DNA of 64,000 nucleotides, from the NCBI GenBank assembly GCA_031549485.1, contig JAVBPR010000015.1:76394-140393 (forward strand). The letters run 5' to 3'. Below the pieces are notes generated by a model, which saw nothing but the letters and a program-made list of their open reading frames with translations, searched no databases and was not told where the DNA came from. Below are positions 34,429 through 42,773 of this stretch, piece by piece (the first letter of the stretch is position 1; each line of letters starts with the position of its first letter). The translations under genes and the position numbers were made by a program. This DNA comes from JAVBPR01 sp031549485 (lineage in GTDB: Bacteria > Bacillota > Clostridia > Oscillospirales > Feifaniaceae).

Positions 34429-34504
34429 GCGGATGTAGCTCATCTGGTAGAGCGCCACCTTGCCAAGGTGGAGGTAGCGAGTTCGAGCCTCGTCATCCGC
34501 TCCA
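34429..34504 (+). tRNA. tRNA-Gly (anticodon GCC)
   Basis: 76 nt with encoded CCA. Acceptor GCGGATG/CATCCGC, D arm GCTC/GAGC, anticodon arm CCACC-TTGCCAA-GGTGG giving GCC (Gly), T arm CGAG-TTCGAGC-CTCG, discriminator T. No terminator directly follows; a repeat-bearing spacer does. Confidence 0.95.
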
Positions 34505-34920
34505 AAATAAGTGTGCTTTAAGCGCAGTTCGCCCGGAAATCTGGCGCGAGGACACGGCGTGGCCGGCACAAGCCGGACAGCGGGACGCAGCGACAAATTT
34601 CCGGAAAAGCGAACAAGCGGGCATGACTAGTTAATAGTTAACAGTGAACAGTTAACAGTTATGGAAGCCGGCTATGCCGGCATTGATTAAAAGGACGCGA
34701 AGAATTACGCGTCTAACCCGTCGGAGACAGGGAGGGGGCACGCGGGGGAACCGCTGGTGCCGCCCGCGAGAGCCGCGCGAAGCGAAGCTGAGCAGGGGGT
34801 TTTCTCCGCAGAGAAAATCGGCGATGTGGGCATGACTGAGTAAGTGTGCTTTAAGCGCCGCTTACCCGGGGATATTTTCCGGGGCTCCGGCATAAAATAA
34901 AATGACGGCGTGTCCGAAAG
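34505..34920. other. Gene-free repeat-bearing spacer after tRNA-Gly
   Basis: About 415 bases without a plausible gene. It contains TAAGTGTGCTTTAAGCGC twice (34508-34525, 34841-34858), GGGCATGACT twice (34619-34628, 34828-34837), a run of TTAACAGT/GAACAGT-type short repeats (34632-34662), and GC-rich stretches with small dyads (GCCGGCTATGCCGGC, GAAAACCCC-type). It resembles the dispersed intergenic repeat DNA common in Clostridia. Confidence 0.6.
34508..34858 (+). repeat. Direct repeat pair, offset 333 bp
   Basis: TAAGTGTGCTTTAAGCGC at 34508-34525 and 34841-34858 is identical over 18 bases. Both copies continue with similar sequence for about 12 more bases ending in CCCGG. A second pair, GGGCATGACT, precedes or follows these. 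Confidence 0.8.
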
Positions 34921-34944
34921 CGCAGGTGAGAGCCTGCCTTTTTT
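34921..34944 (+). terminator. Short terminator-like hairpin before ridA
   Basis: GCAGG / CCTGC (5 bp, 6-base loop) followed by a T6 run. Weak stem; it would stop transcription coming from the tRNA-Gly side. Confidence 0.55.
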
Positions 34945-34968
34945 ATATTGCGGAAAGGATATAAAATT

Positions 34969-35346
34969 ATGAAAAAACCGATAAAAACAGATAAAGCGCC
35001 TGCCGCTATCGGCCCGTATTCTCAGGCTATTCTATCGGGCGGATTTCTTTTTGCCTCGGGGCAGATTCCGGTAATTCCCGAAACCGGCGAAATTCCGCAG
35101 GGAATCGAGGAGCAGGCAAAGCAGGTTTTTAAAAATATTGCCGCGATTTTGGAGGAGGCGCAGCTCTCCTTTGCCGATGTCGTCAAGGCTACCGTTTTTT
35201 TAAAAGACCTTGCGGACTTCGAAGAGGTAAACGAAATTTACGCCTCGGCGTTTATGATGCCCTTTCCGGCGCGAAGCTGCGTCGAGGTCGCAAGGCTGCC
35301 GAAAGATGTCAAAATCGAAATAGAAATAATTGCCAAAAGCCTGTAA
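34969..35346 (+). CDS. ridA: RidA enamine/imine deaminase
   Basis: 125 aa, the family size; ATG 34969 after AAAGG. Visible: IGPYSQAILSGGFLFASGQI, FKNIAAILEEAQLSFADVVK, PARSCVEVARLPKDVKIEIE with the arginine (in PARSC) and terminal glutamates that bind the enamine. RidA hydrolyses reactive 2-aminoacrylate and related enamines from PLP enzymes, as a cytoplasmic trimer. Monocistronic; its stop codon lies within the stem of its terminator. Confidence 0.95.
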   Translation: MKKPIKTDKAPAAIGPYSQAILSGGFLFASGQIPVIPETGEIPQGIEEQAKQVFKNIAAILEEAQLSFADVVKATVFLKDLADFEEVNEIYASAFMMPFPARSCVEVARLPKDVKIEIEIIAKSL

Positions 35347-35372
35347 TTGTATAATTACAGGCTTTTATATTT
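35335..35372 (+). terminator. Terminator overlapping the ridA stop
   Basis: A 14-bp perfect stem AAAAGCCTGTAATT / AATTACAGGCTTTT around GTAT, T-rich tail; the TAA at 35344-35346 is inside the stem. Confidence 0.85.
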
Positions 35373-35374
35373 TG

Positions 35375-35404
35375 TTGACGAAATGCAGCAAAAAATGATA
35401 AAAT
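35375..35404 (+). promoter_or_regulatory. Candidate promoter of the acyltransferase/ligase pair
   Basis: TTGACG (35375-35380), 18-bp spacer, TAAAAT (35399-35404). Confidence 0.5.
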
Positions 35405-35444
35405 AACCTTGTTTTTGACAATCAAAAATATGCCGGGGGTAGAG

Positions 35445-36287
35445 ATGGGAAAAAAGAATAGGGGAGACCGCCGCGACGCGCGATATGTCAAGGCGGAGGC
35501 ACTTGGCGCGCTTATGCCGTTTATCTTGAAACGACGGAGCGACAGCCTGATTTATTTTGATATAAAAGTTAATATGGAAAATGCGATAAAATTCGTTAAA
35601 GAGCAAAACGAAAGCGGAATTTATCCTTGCAAAGTAACATATTTTCACTTGCTTCTTGCTACATTAGTAAAGATAATGCAAACGCGGCCGCATCTTAACA
35701 GCTATATCTTAAATTATCGCAAATACGAAAGAAAACACATAGATATCGCTTTTGTCGTCAAAAAACAGCTTACAGAAGAAGCAAAAGAAACGACGATAAA
35801 GGTCCGGTTCGACAGCTGCGAAAGTTTTCTCGACGTAGTCAAAAAAACTATGGTTGACGTTTCGGAAGCAAGGCAGGAATCGGGAAGCGATAACGATAAA
35901 ATATATGATATTCTAGGCAAAATGCCGCGCTTTGTGACCCAAATGGCGGTCGGAATTTTATCGTTTTTACATAAAATTGACCGTATGCCGAAGGATATCG
36001 ACAGGGCGGATCCGATGAACAGCTCCGCCTTTTTATCAAATCTCGGAAGCATCGACGTTGACGCTCCGTTCCACCACCTTTTCGAATGGGCAAGCTGTTC
36101 GCTTTTCGCCTGTTTTGGAAAGATTATAAAAGAGCCGGTGGTAAACGAAGCGGGCGAAATCGTTGTCGGGGACATCGCGCATATTATGGTAACTGTTGAT
36201 GAGCGAATCGGCGAGGGGATAAAATTTGCCAAAGACCTTCAACTTTTCCGCTATTACATGGAAAATCCGCAAAACTTGCTTTCATAG
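35445..36287 (+). CDS. E2/CAT-fold acyltransferase-like protein with degenerate active site
   Basis: 280 aa from ATG 35445 (GGGGG in front). It matches the catalytic domain of 2-oxoacid dehydrogenase E2 enzymes (chloramphenicol acetyltransferase fold) but has no lipoyl or peripheral-binding domain and no E1/E3 neighbours. FLSNLGSIDVDAP corresponds to the conserved SNLG strand. The family's catalytic DHR-x-x-DG is here DERIGEG (in IMVTVDERIGEG): catalytic His is Glu and Asp is Glu. The acyl-CoA synthetase gene follows after 12 bases, suggesting a fatty-acyl or aryl-CoA pathway. Function unknown; enzyme with altered chemistry or a non-catalytic partner. Confidence 0.75.
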   Translation: MGKKNRGDRRDARYVKAEALGALMPFILKRRSDSLIYFDIKVNMENAIKFVKEQNESGIYPCKVTYFHLLLATLVKIMQTRPHLNSYILNYRKYERKHIDIAFVVKKQLTEEAKETTIKVRFDSCESFLDVVKKTMVDVSEARQESGSDNDKIYDILGKMPRFVTQMAVGILSFLHKIDRMPKDIDRADPMNSSAFLSNLGSIDVDAPFHHLFEWASCSLFACFGKIIKEPVVNEAGEIVVGDIAHIMVTVDERIGEGIKFAKDLQLFRYYMENPQNLLS

Positions 36288-36299
36288 GAGGGACAGAGA

Positions 36300-38027
36300 A
36301 TGGGATTGCTGACAAAAAAAGTGAAAATGCCGTGGGAACCGGAGTATGAAAAATTCGGGATTCCCGAAATTTCGGAATGCCCGCACGAAACGATTTATGA
36401 AAGGCTCCGCAGCACCGCGATAAAATATCCTGAATATCCTGCGGTTGATTTCATGGGCAAAAAATTCACCTTTTCGAAACTTATCGACCTTGTCGACAAG
36501 TGCGCCTATTCTCTTGAGCAGGAGGGGGTAAAGCCGGGCGATAATATCACAATCTGCCTGCCGAACATCCCGCAGTGCATCGTCGCATTTTACGCGACAA
36601 ACAAGCTCGGCGCGAGGGCGTGCATGGTGCATCCGCTGTCGTCGGCGCTTGAAGTTGAGGCGATGCTGAAAGAAACAAAAAGCAAGGTGCTTTTTTCGCT
36701 CGACCTTACATATCCGAACCTCCACCCGCTTGTGAAAAACACCGATGTTAAAATCGTTGTTTTATCAAAAATTAATGATTATCTCCCGGCGGTAAAATCG
36801 GCGGGATTTGTCCTTAAAAATGCTAAAAAGCGCAAGGCGGCGGTAAAAGAGGTCGGCGCAATAGGCTGGAACGAGCTTATCAAAGACGGACGGAGCGACG
36901 CGCTTTATCTTCGCAGAATTCAGCCTGATGACGCCGCGGTAATCCTATACAGCGGCGGCACATCGAGCGGCAACCCGAAGGGCATTTTGCTCTCCTCGAT
37001 GAATTTCAACAGCCTTGCAAATAATGTTGTCAATTTCGTTCCGGAGGTTCTGGCGGGGGATTCGATTCTCGCTATTTTGCCGCTTTTCCACGGCTTCGGG
37101 CTTGGAATTTGCGTTCATTCGATTATGACACACGGCATGAAGGTTATATTAATCCCTCAGTTTTCGGGAAAAGTTTTTATTAATACTATTAAAAAATCAA
37201 AGCCGAATTTCGTCGCCGGAGTTCCGTCGATGTACGAGGCGCTCGTCTCAAGGAAAGAGGCAAACGGAATAAAATACGCTAAATTTCTAAAAGGCGCTTT
37301 TTGCGGCGGGGACACCGTTCCGGTCGAGCTTAAAAAACGGTTCAATGAATTTATGACGGCGCATGATTGCGATGTCCGCCTGCGCGAGGGCTACGGCCTC
37401 ACCGAAACGGTCACGGCGGCGACCATCGCGCCGAATGAGAACGAAGCGCGCGGCACTGTAGGCTTCCCGTTTCGCGGGATGTATGCAAAGGTTGTCGAGC
37501 CGGAGACGAAAAAAGAGGTGCCCTATGGCACCGACGGCGAGATTTGCCTTGCAGGAGACCAGGTCATGCTCGGCTATATGAACTGCGATGATGAAAATGC
37601 GGTCGCGCTGCAAAAACACGCCGACGGCCTCACCTGGCTCCACACCGGAGACATGGGATATATGGACGAAAAAGGCTATATTTTCTTTAAGCAGAGAATC
37701 AAAAGAATTATCAAATCTTCTGCCTTTCCCGTATATCCGTCGCTTGTAGAGGACGCGGTGCTTACATACGAGGGCGTGGCGCAGACGGCGGTCATCGGGG
37801 TGAAAGACGCGCGCAAGGGCGAAATTGTCAAAGCGTTTGTCATAATGAAGGACAAAGCAAAGGCGACCGACGAAACCTCTAACGCGATTATTACGCACTG
37901 CGAAAAAATGCTTAATAAATGGAGCGTGCCGAAAATTATCGAGTTCCGCGACGAGCTTCCGCTCACAAAGGTCGGTAAGGTGAATATCGTTGCCCTTGAA
38001 AAAGAAGAGCTTGAAAAATCGAGATAA
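36300..38027 (+). CDS. AMP-forming acyl-CoA synthetase
   Basis: 575 aa; ATG after GGAGGG. Class I adenylate-forming enzyme: P-loop YSGGTSSGNPKGILLS, GYGLTE, TGDMGYMD, RIKRIIKSSAFPVYP and the C-terminal catalytic lysine region LPLTKVGKVN. It activates a carboxylic acid to the acyl-AMP and then the CoA thioester. Acyl specificity cannot be read from sequence; medium- or long-chain fatty acids are likely given length and motif pattern. Paired with the E2-like protein upstream; terminator after. Confidence 0.9.
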   Translation: MGLLTKKVKMPWEPEYEKFGIPEISECPHETIYERLRSTAIKYPEYPAVDFMGKKFTFSKLIDLVDKCAYSLEQEGVKPGDNITICLPNIPQCIVAFYATNKLGARACMVHPLSSALEVEAMLKETKSKVLFSLDLTYPNLHPLVKNTDVKIVVLSKINDYLPAVKSAGFVLKNAKKRKAAVKEVGAIGWNELIKDGRSDALYLRRIQPDDAAVILYSGGTSSGNPKGILLSSMNFNSLANNVVNFVPEVLAGDSILAILPLFHGFGLGICVHSIMTHGMKVILIPQFSGKVFINTIKKSKPNFVAGVPSMYEALVSRKEANGIKYAKFLKGAFCGGDTVPVELKKRFNEFMTAHDCDVRLREGYGLTETVTAATIAPNENEARGTVGFPFRGMYAKVVEPETKKEVPYGTDGEICLAGDQVMLGYMNCDDENAVALQKHADGLTWLHTGDMGYMDEKGYIFFKQRIKRIIKSSAFPVYPSLVEDAVLTYEGVAQTAVIGVKDARKGEIVKAFVIMKDKAKATDETSNAIITHCEKMLNKWSVPKIIEFRDELPLTKVGKVNIVALEKEELEKSR

Positions 38028-38046
38028 TAAATAAAATAAAACAAAT

Positions 38047-38081
38047 AATAATGCCGTACCCGCAATGAGTACGGCATTATT
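38047..38081. terminator. Bidirectional terminator
   Basis: A 13-bp stem AATAATGCCGTAC / GTACGGCATTATT, 9-base loop, T-rich both ways. It serves the acyl-CoA synthetase gene and, on the other strand, the 26-codon gene whose stop lies in the stem. Confidence 0.85.
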
Positions 38082-38157
38082 TTTCGCTTATATAGACCGG
38101 CTCATCCTTGAAAATCAGCTCATCTATATCGGGCGGGCAATCATTGTAAATGCTCAT
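38077..38157 (-). CDS. Very short acidic protein (26 aa), unrecognised
   Basis: ATG at 38157, seven bases after AAAGGA (a good ribosome site), then 26 codons and TAA at 38077-38079 inside a strong terminator. The product is acidic (nine Asp/Glu against two Lys) and Pro-containing, with one Cys (NDCPPDIDEL), and ends in YISEK. No signal peptide or membrane helix. Too short for standard gene finders. Ribosome site, stop and immediate terminator together make it look like a real small gene; a TATACT lies upstream on this strand, but the promoter is unclear. No function assigned. Confidence 0.55.
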   Translation of the reverse strand: MSIYNDCPPDIDELIFKDEPVYISEK

Positions 38158-38253
38158 AATTTTGTCCTTTCTTCGATGTTTGGCAATGATTTAGTATATG
38201 CAAAAATATATAAAATATTTCATGCAAAACTTTAAAAAATCTGGAATTTGGAA

Positions 38254-38259
38254 TATAAT
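38254..38259 (+). promoter_or_regulatory. -10 box of cca, almost on top of the start codon
   Basis: TATAAT at 38254-38259 with the ATG at 38266, so transcription would begin at or next to the A of the start codon. A poor -35 (TTTAAA, 38231-38236) is 17 bp upstream. Confidence 0.45.
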
Positions 38260-38265
38260 AGCAAT

Positions 38266-39600
38266 ATGAATAATTTACCAAAAGAAATTGCGAATTTGCT
38301 CGAAATATATAAGGCAAACGGATTTTCCGCTTACGTTGTCGGCGGGGCATGCCGCGATTTTCTTATGGGAATTTCTCCGAAAGACTATGACTTGGCGGTT
38401 TCCGCCCTGCCGGAGGAGACCGCGCAGCTCATGAAAGGCAAAAAAGTTATTCCAACGGGGCTGAGGCACGGCACCCAAACGGTGATCACAGGCGATTATT
38501 TCGTTGAAATCACCACCTTCCGGACCGAAAAAGGATATTCTGATTCCCGGCGGCCGGACGAGGTCATCTTTGTTTCGGATATCGAAACCGACCTTGCAAG
38601 GCGGGATTTTACGATAAACGCGATTGCCTTTGACGGCAAAGATTTTATTGATCCTTTCGGCGGCGCGCAGGATATTAAGGCGGGGATTATTCGGGCGGTC
38701 GGTAGTCCCGAAGAAAGATTTTCGGAGGATGCGCTCCGTATAATGCGAGCGCTCAGATTTGCGGCAACGCTCGGTTTTTCGCTTTCCGAAGAAACCGAAG
38801 CCGCCGCATTCAGGTGCGCGGAAAAACTTAAAAAAATCGCGGCGGAAAGAATTACCGCCGAACTGTTTTTACTTCTTTGCGGCGAAAATGCAGGCGATGT
38901 AATAATAAAATATGTCGATATTCTCGGCGTGTTTTTGCCCGAGCTCTTGAAGATAAAAGGGCTTGCGGCAAACAATCCTGTTCACAGTTTCGATGTGCTG
39001 ACACATACCGCAAAATCGGTGGATGCCGCGCCGAAAGATAAAATTATAAGGCTTGCGATGCTCTATCACGATGTCGGAAAAGCGTATTGCTATACCGAGG
39101 ACGAAGCGGGTATCGGTCATTTTTACGGGCATCCGAAAATCTCGGAGCAGCTTGCTATAAAACGCTTTGATGAGCTTAAAATCGACAACAAAACAAAAGA
39201 AGAAAGCATATACTTGATTGCAAACCATATGTTTGACTTCCATTTTTTTATACAGGACGGCGATAAATTCGTGCGGCGCGCGCTTCATAAGCATGGGGAG
39301 GAGCGGCTTTGGAATTTGTTTGCGGTGGTAAGGGCGGATATCGCGGCGCTTCGGGACGATGTCGCAAAAGAGCTTGCGGTGGAAAAAGAGGCGGAAAATC
39401 TTTTAAGGGCTTTACTCGAAAGCGAAAACTGCTTTAAGCTGTCCGACCTTGCGGTAAACGGAAACGATCTTATAAATTCGGGGATTCCCGAGGGCAAGCT
39501 GATTGGGCAAAAACTTGACATGCTTTTTAAAAAAGTTGTTATTGACGGTATTCCAAACGATAAAGAAATACTACTGAAAGAATGTTTGAGAGATGAATGA
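38266..39600 (+). CDS. cca: CCA-adding tRNA nucleotidyltransferase with HD domain
   Basis: 444 aa from ATG 38266; a TTG at 38248 is possible, but neither has a clear ribosome site. Class II nucleotidyltransferase head: YVVGGACRDFLMG and DYDLAVS (metal aspartates), then RRDFTINAIAFDG and RIMRALRFAATLG. An HD phosphohydrolase-like domain follows (LYHDVGKAYCY, about 270-280) as in many bacterial Cca proteins. It adds or repairs the 3' CCA of tRNAs. Its end overlaps the CDF gene by 8 bp. Confidence 0.93.
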   Translation: MNNLPKEIANLLEIYKANGFSAYVVGGACRDFLMGISPKDYDLAVSALPEETAQLMKGKKVIPTGLRHGTQTVITGDYFVEITTFRTEKGYSDSRRPDEVIFVSDIETDLARRDFTINAIAFDGKDFIDPFGGAQDIKAGIIRAVGSPEERFSEDALRIMRALRFAATLGFSLSEETEAAAFRCAEKLKKIAAERITAELFLLLCGENAGDVIIKYVDILGVFLPELLKIKGLAANNPVHSFDVLTHTAKSVDAAPKDKIIRLAMLYHDVGKAYCYTEDEAGIGHFYGHPKISEQLAIKRFDELKIDNKTKEESIYLIANHMFDFHFFIQDGDKFVRRALHKHGEERLWNLFAVVRADIAALRDDVAKELAVEKEAENLLRALLESENCFKLSDLAVNGNDLINSGIPEGKLIGQKLDMLFKKVVIDGIPNDKEILLKECLRDE

Positions 39601-40492
39601 AAGAGGAAAAGAAGGCATAAACGCGGGTTTTGCCGGAGTGATTTTGAATATTCTGCTTGCGGCGGCAAAGATTATTGCCGGCCTTCTTTCGGGCAGCCTT
39701 GCTATTGCGGCGGACGGATATAATAACCTGACCGACGCGGCGGCGTCTATAATGACGATTATCGGGTTTAAGGCGGCGCAAAAGCCCGCAGACAGCGAGC
39801 ACCCGTTCGGGCATGCGCGAAGCGAATATATCGCCGGAGTTGCGGTCGCGTTTTTCGTTACAATTGTCGGCGCGGGCATTTGCAAGGATTCAATAGGCAA
39901 GATATTTCGCCCGTCCGATGTGGATTACGGCGTATTGTCGCTTTTCGTTCTCGGGATTTCGATTATCGTTAAGTTTTCGATGATGGTTTATTATCGGAAA
40001 ATAGGCAAAAAAATCACGTCTACAACCCTTTACGCCGCGGCGGCGGACAGCAGGAACGACGCGCTCGCGACGTTCGGGGTTCTTCTCTCCGCAATTATCG
40101 CGAGAACTTTCGATATTAATATCGACGGATATATCGGGCTTTTGATATCGGTATTTATAATTTATTCGGGAATAAAGCTGGTCGGCGAGGCGCTTTCGCC
40201 GCTTCTCGGACGCGCGCCGAATCCCGATTTTGTGGACGAAATTTGCAAAGAGATAAAGAGCCATCCGGGAATCTTGGGTGTGCATGACCTTATGGTCCAT
40301 GATTACGGACCGGGAAACTGCTTTGCCTCTATCCACTGCGAGATGGATTATCGGCTCGGGACGCTCGAGAGCCACGAAATTGTCGACAAAATAGAGCGAG
40401 AATTTTTAGAAAAAGGGATAATGCTTGTTATCCATTTTGACCCGGTGGATGTCGGGGAAACCGCCGCCGGCACCACCGAAGAAAAGGAGTAG
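39593..40492 (+). CDS. Cation diffusion facilitator (CDF) family transporter
   Basis: 299 aa, about six membrane helices. CDF motifs: AADGYNNLTDAAASIM (metal-binding N/D pair in helix 2), HPFGHAR, AADSRNDALAT (helix 5 site), and the C-terminal cytoplasmic metal domain (about 205-290, GVHDLMVHDYGPGNCFASIH). It exports Zn, Mn or Fe in exchange for protons. The Asn at the first site position and the Asp-rich second site do not settle the metal. Translationally coupled to cca; the serine hydrolase gene starts 5 bases after it. Confidence 0.92.
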   Translation: MNERGKEGINAGFAGVILNILLAAAKIIAGLLSGSLAIAADGYNNLTDAAASIMTIIGFKAAQKPADSEHPFGHARSEYIAGVAVAFFVTIVGAGICKDSIGKIFRPSDVDYGVLSLFVLGISIIVKFSMMVYYRKIGKKITSTTLYAAAADSRNDALATFGVLLSAIIARTFDINIDGYIGLLISVFIIYSGIKLVGEALSPLLGRAPNPDFVDEICKEIKSHPGILGVHDLMVHDYGPGNCFASIHCEMDYRLGTLESHEIVDKIEREFLEKGIMLVIHFDPVDVGETAAGTTEEKE

Positions 40493-40497
40493 ATGGT

Positions 40498-42174
40498 ATG
40501 GACGTTTTTGCAGGACTTAAAAGCGCGGATTTCTTTATAAAACTTTTGAGAGGGAATCAGGAAAACGCCATTATCATTCACAGCCCTAAAGAGAAGATGA
40601 CCGCCGCCGATTTTACCCCGCTTCCGCGGATTTCGCCCGAGCTTGCCGGAGTCAGCAGCGAAATGCTTCTCGAGTTTTATAAGGTTCTTTGCAATGATAA
40701 AACGGTGAATCTTCACAGCGTAATTGTCGCCAAAGGCGGAAAGGTTATTTCCGAGGGGTATTTTGCGCCGTATAATAAAAACTGGCGGCAGGCCGTTTAT
40801 TCGGTAAGCAAAAGCGTCACCTCCGCCGCCGTCGGCTTTGCAATCTCGGAAGGACTGCTCTCGGAAGATGAAAAAATAGTGGGGATTTTTCCGGATAAAT
40901 TACCTTTTTTCAAAAGCAATCGTCTGCAAAAAATAACGGTAAAGCACCTTCTTACCATGACGTCGGGTATTTCTTTTAACGAGGCGGGCGTGGCGGTCGC
41001 GGATGATTTCATAAAAAGCTGCCTTGAAAGCGAGATAAAAACCGAGCCGGGAGAGGTGTTTAACTATAACAGCCTGAATACATATCTCCTTTCGGCGGCG
41101 GTTGTCCGGAAAAGCGGCATGCCGCTTGTGGAATATCTTAAACCGCGGCTTTTCGAGCCGCTCGGCATCTCGAATATATATTGGGAGACTTGCCCGAAGG
41201 GAATAGAAAAAGGCGGCTGGGGACTTTACCTTACGGCGGAGGAAATCCTGAAAATCGGGCTTGCTTTCATGCCGGAAACAGGCATTATCCCCGAGCCGTA
41301 CCGCGAAAAAGCGACAACCAAACAGGTGGAAAACGACAACGAATACGGTCCGGGATACGGGTATCAGATTTGGTCGAGCAATATAAAAGGCGCGTTCGGT
41401 TTTAACGGCGTTTTCGGCCAGGCGATGCTTGCTATTCCCGATCTTGATATTGCCATCGCGGTCACGGCCGGAAGCGATCAAATGTTTTTTGAGGGCGACC
41501 TTTTCAAAATCATTACAACCTTTTTCGGCGACGGGCTTAAAAAGGTTCCGCGCAAGCCGTTTGCGGGCACAAGGCTGAAAAACTACCTGAAAAATCTAAG
41601 GCTTGTTCATAAGGTCGGCTCGAAAGAAGCGCGGCAGGATATAAAAAAATTCGGCGGCGCAAAATACACGCTTAAAGAAAACAAATTCGGATTTTTGCCG
41701 TTTATAGAGCAGGCTGTACACGGGAATTTCAGCAGCGGCATCACCGAAATTGATTTTGTATTTGAAGACGATTTTTGCACGATAAACTTTGCCGAGGCGG
41801 GAAACACGCAAACGATTAAAGCGGGATACAGTAACGCGGTCGAAAATAATCTTACATTCGGAGAAAGCAGTTATGCGGTTGCCGCCGAATGCGCCGCATA
41901 TGATGATGAGGATAAAAACCCTGTTTTAAAACTCTATCTTTCTTTCCTCGAAACGCCCTGCACAAGAATTGCAAAATTTTATTTTTACAAAGATACTCTT
42001 AAAATAAAATTTGACGAAAAGCCGTCGGTGGAAGCGAGCGTGGAGATGGTGCTCGACCTCGTTGGACGGCAGGAAAAGCTCGTTTCAAGGGTAAAGGACG
42101 GCAAAATCGCGAAATATGTTATAGATACCGTTATGAAACAGGCAACGCCGGAACTGGACGGAGAAAAAATATGA
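40498..42174 (+). CDS. Beta-lactamase-fold serine hydrolase
   Basis: 558 aa, ATG 8 bases after GGAG. N-terminal beta-lactamase/class C-like domain (about 45-350): nucleophile motif SVSK (S102, K105), YNS as the second motif (usually Y-x-N), and a GYGYQIW segment near the third. A C-terminal beta domain (about 390-555) resembles the lipocalin-like tails of EstB/PBP4* relatives. No signal peptide, so probably cytoplasmic, hydrolysing an ester or D-amino-acid peptide. True beta-lactamase activity is unlikely. Overlaps thiN by 4 bp. Confidence 0.82.
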   Translation: MDVFAGLKSADFFIKLLRGNQENAIIIHSPKEKMTAADFTPLPRISPELAGVSSEMLLEFYKVLCNDKTVNLHSVIVAKGGKVISEGYFAPYNKNWRQAVYSVSKSVTSAAVGFAISEGLLSEDEKIVGIFPDKLPFFKSNRLQKITVKHLLTMTSGISFNEAGVAVADDFIKSCLESEIKTEPGEVFNYNSLNTYLLSAAVVRKSGMPLVEYLKPRLFEPLGISNIYWETCPKGIEKGGWGLYLTAEEILKIGLAFMPETGIIPEPYREKATTKQVENDNEYGPGYGYQIWSSNIKGAFGFNGVFGQAMLAIPDLDIAIAVTAGSDQMFFEGDLFKIITTFFGDGLKKVPRKPFAGTRLKNYLKNLRLVHKVGSKEARQDIKKFGGAKYTLKENKFGFLPFIEQAVHGNFSSGITEIDFVFEDDFCTINFAEAGNTQTIKAGYSNAVENNLTFGESSYAVAAECAAYDDEDKNPVLKLYLSFLETPCTRIAKFYFYKDTLKIKFDEKPSVEASVEMVLDLVGRQEKLVSRVKDGKIAKYVIDTVMKQATPELDGEKI

Positions 42175-42773
42175 GATTTATAATTGTCACCCCGATGGTG
42201 AAGGGAAATGTGAAAAATTTTATAAACGACGGCGATTATATCGCGGCGGCGGATAAGGGTTATGATAAATGCATAGAGGCGGGGATAATGCCCGATATTT
42301 GCATCGGCGATTTTGATTCGCTTAAAACCGAGCCGCTCTGCGAAAAGATTAAATTTCCGGAGGATAAGGACGAAACCGATACCGGTCTTTGCCTTAAATA
42401 TGCCATTGAAAACGGGTACAAAGAGGTTGTTATCGTCGGCGGGCTTTCAGGGCTTCTCTCGCACACCTGCGCTAATTTACAGCAGCTTTGCTATGCCGCG
42501 AAAAATAATGTAAATTTAAGTATAGAAGACGAAAAGATTTATGCCTCAATCGTAAAAAACGGGACGCGGGGCTTTGAAAAAAGGTTCAGCGGCAGGCTTT
42601 CGGTTTTTTCGGCGGGGGATGTTTGCACCGGTGTAACCCTAAAAGGCGTGAAATTTCCGCTTTGCGGAGCAACTATAAAAAACAGCTTTCCGATAGGCGT
42701 TTCGAATGAATTTGTCGAGAATTTTGCCGAAATATCGGTCGGCGACGGCTCGCTTATAGTTATTCTCGAATAG
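42171..42773 (+). CDS. thiN: Thiamine pyrophosphokinase
   Basis: 200 aa. Catalytic domain: YIAAADKGYDKC, CIGDFDS, FPEDKDETDTGLCLKYAI (metal-binding DKDxTD) and VIVGGLSGLLSH (usually GGxGGRxDH; here the Arg and Asp are replaced), then the thiamine-binding beta domain. It transfers pyrophosphate from ATP to thiamine to give TPP. Last gene of cca-CDF-hydrolase-thiN. The altered G-x-R-x-D-H element is a noticeable deviation, but the rest is typical. Confidence 0.9.
   Translation: MRFIIVTPMVKGNVKNFINDGDYIAAADKGYDKCIEAGIMPDICIGDFDSLKTEPLCEKIKFPEDKDETDTGLCLKYAIENGYKEVVIVGGLSGLLSHTCANLQQLCYAAKNNVNLSIEDEKIYASIVKNGTRGFEKRFSGRLSVFSAGDVCTGVTLKGVKFPLCGATIKNSFPIGVSNEFVENFAEISVGDGSLIVILE

Noticed and set aside
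40498..42174. Beta-lactamase giving antibiotic resistance
   Set aside because: SxxK is present, but there is no signal peptide, the second motif is YNS, and the length and C-terminal domain fit esterase/peptidase-like relatives.
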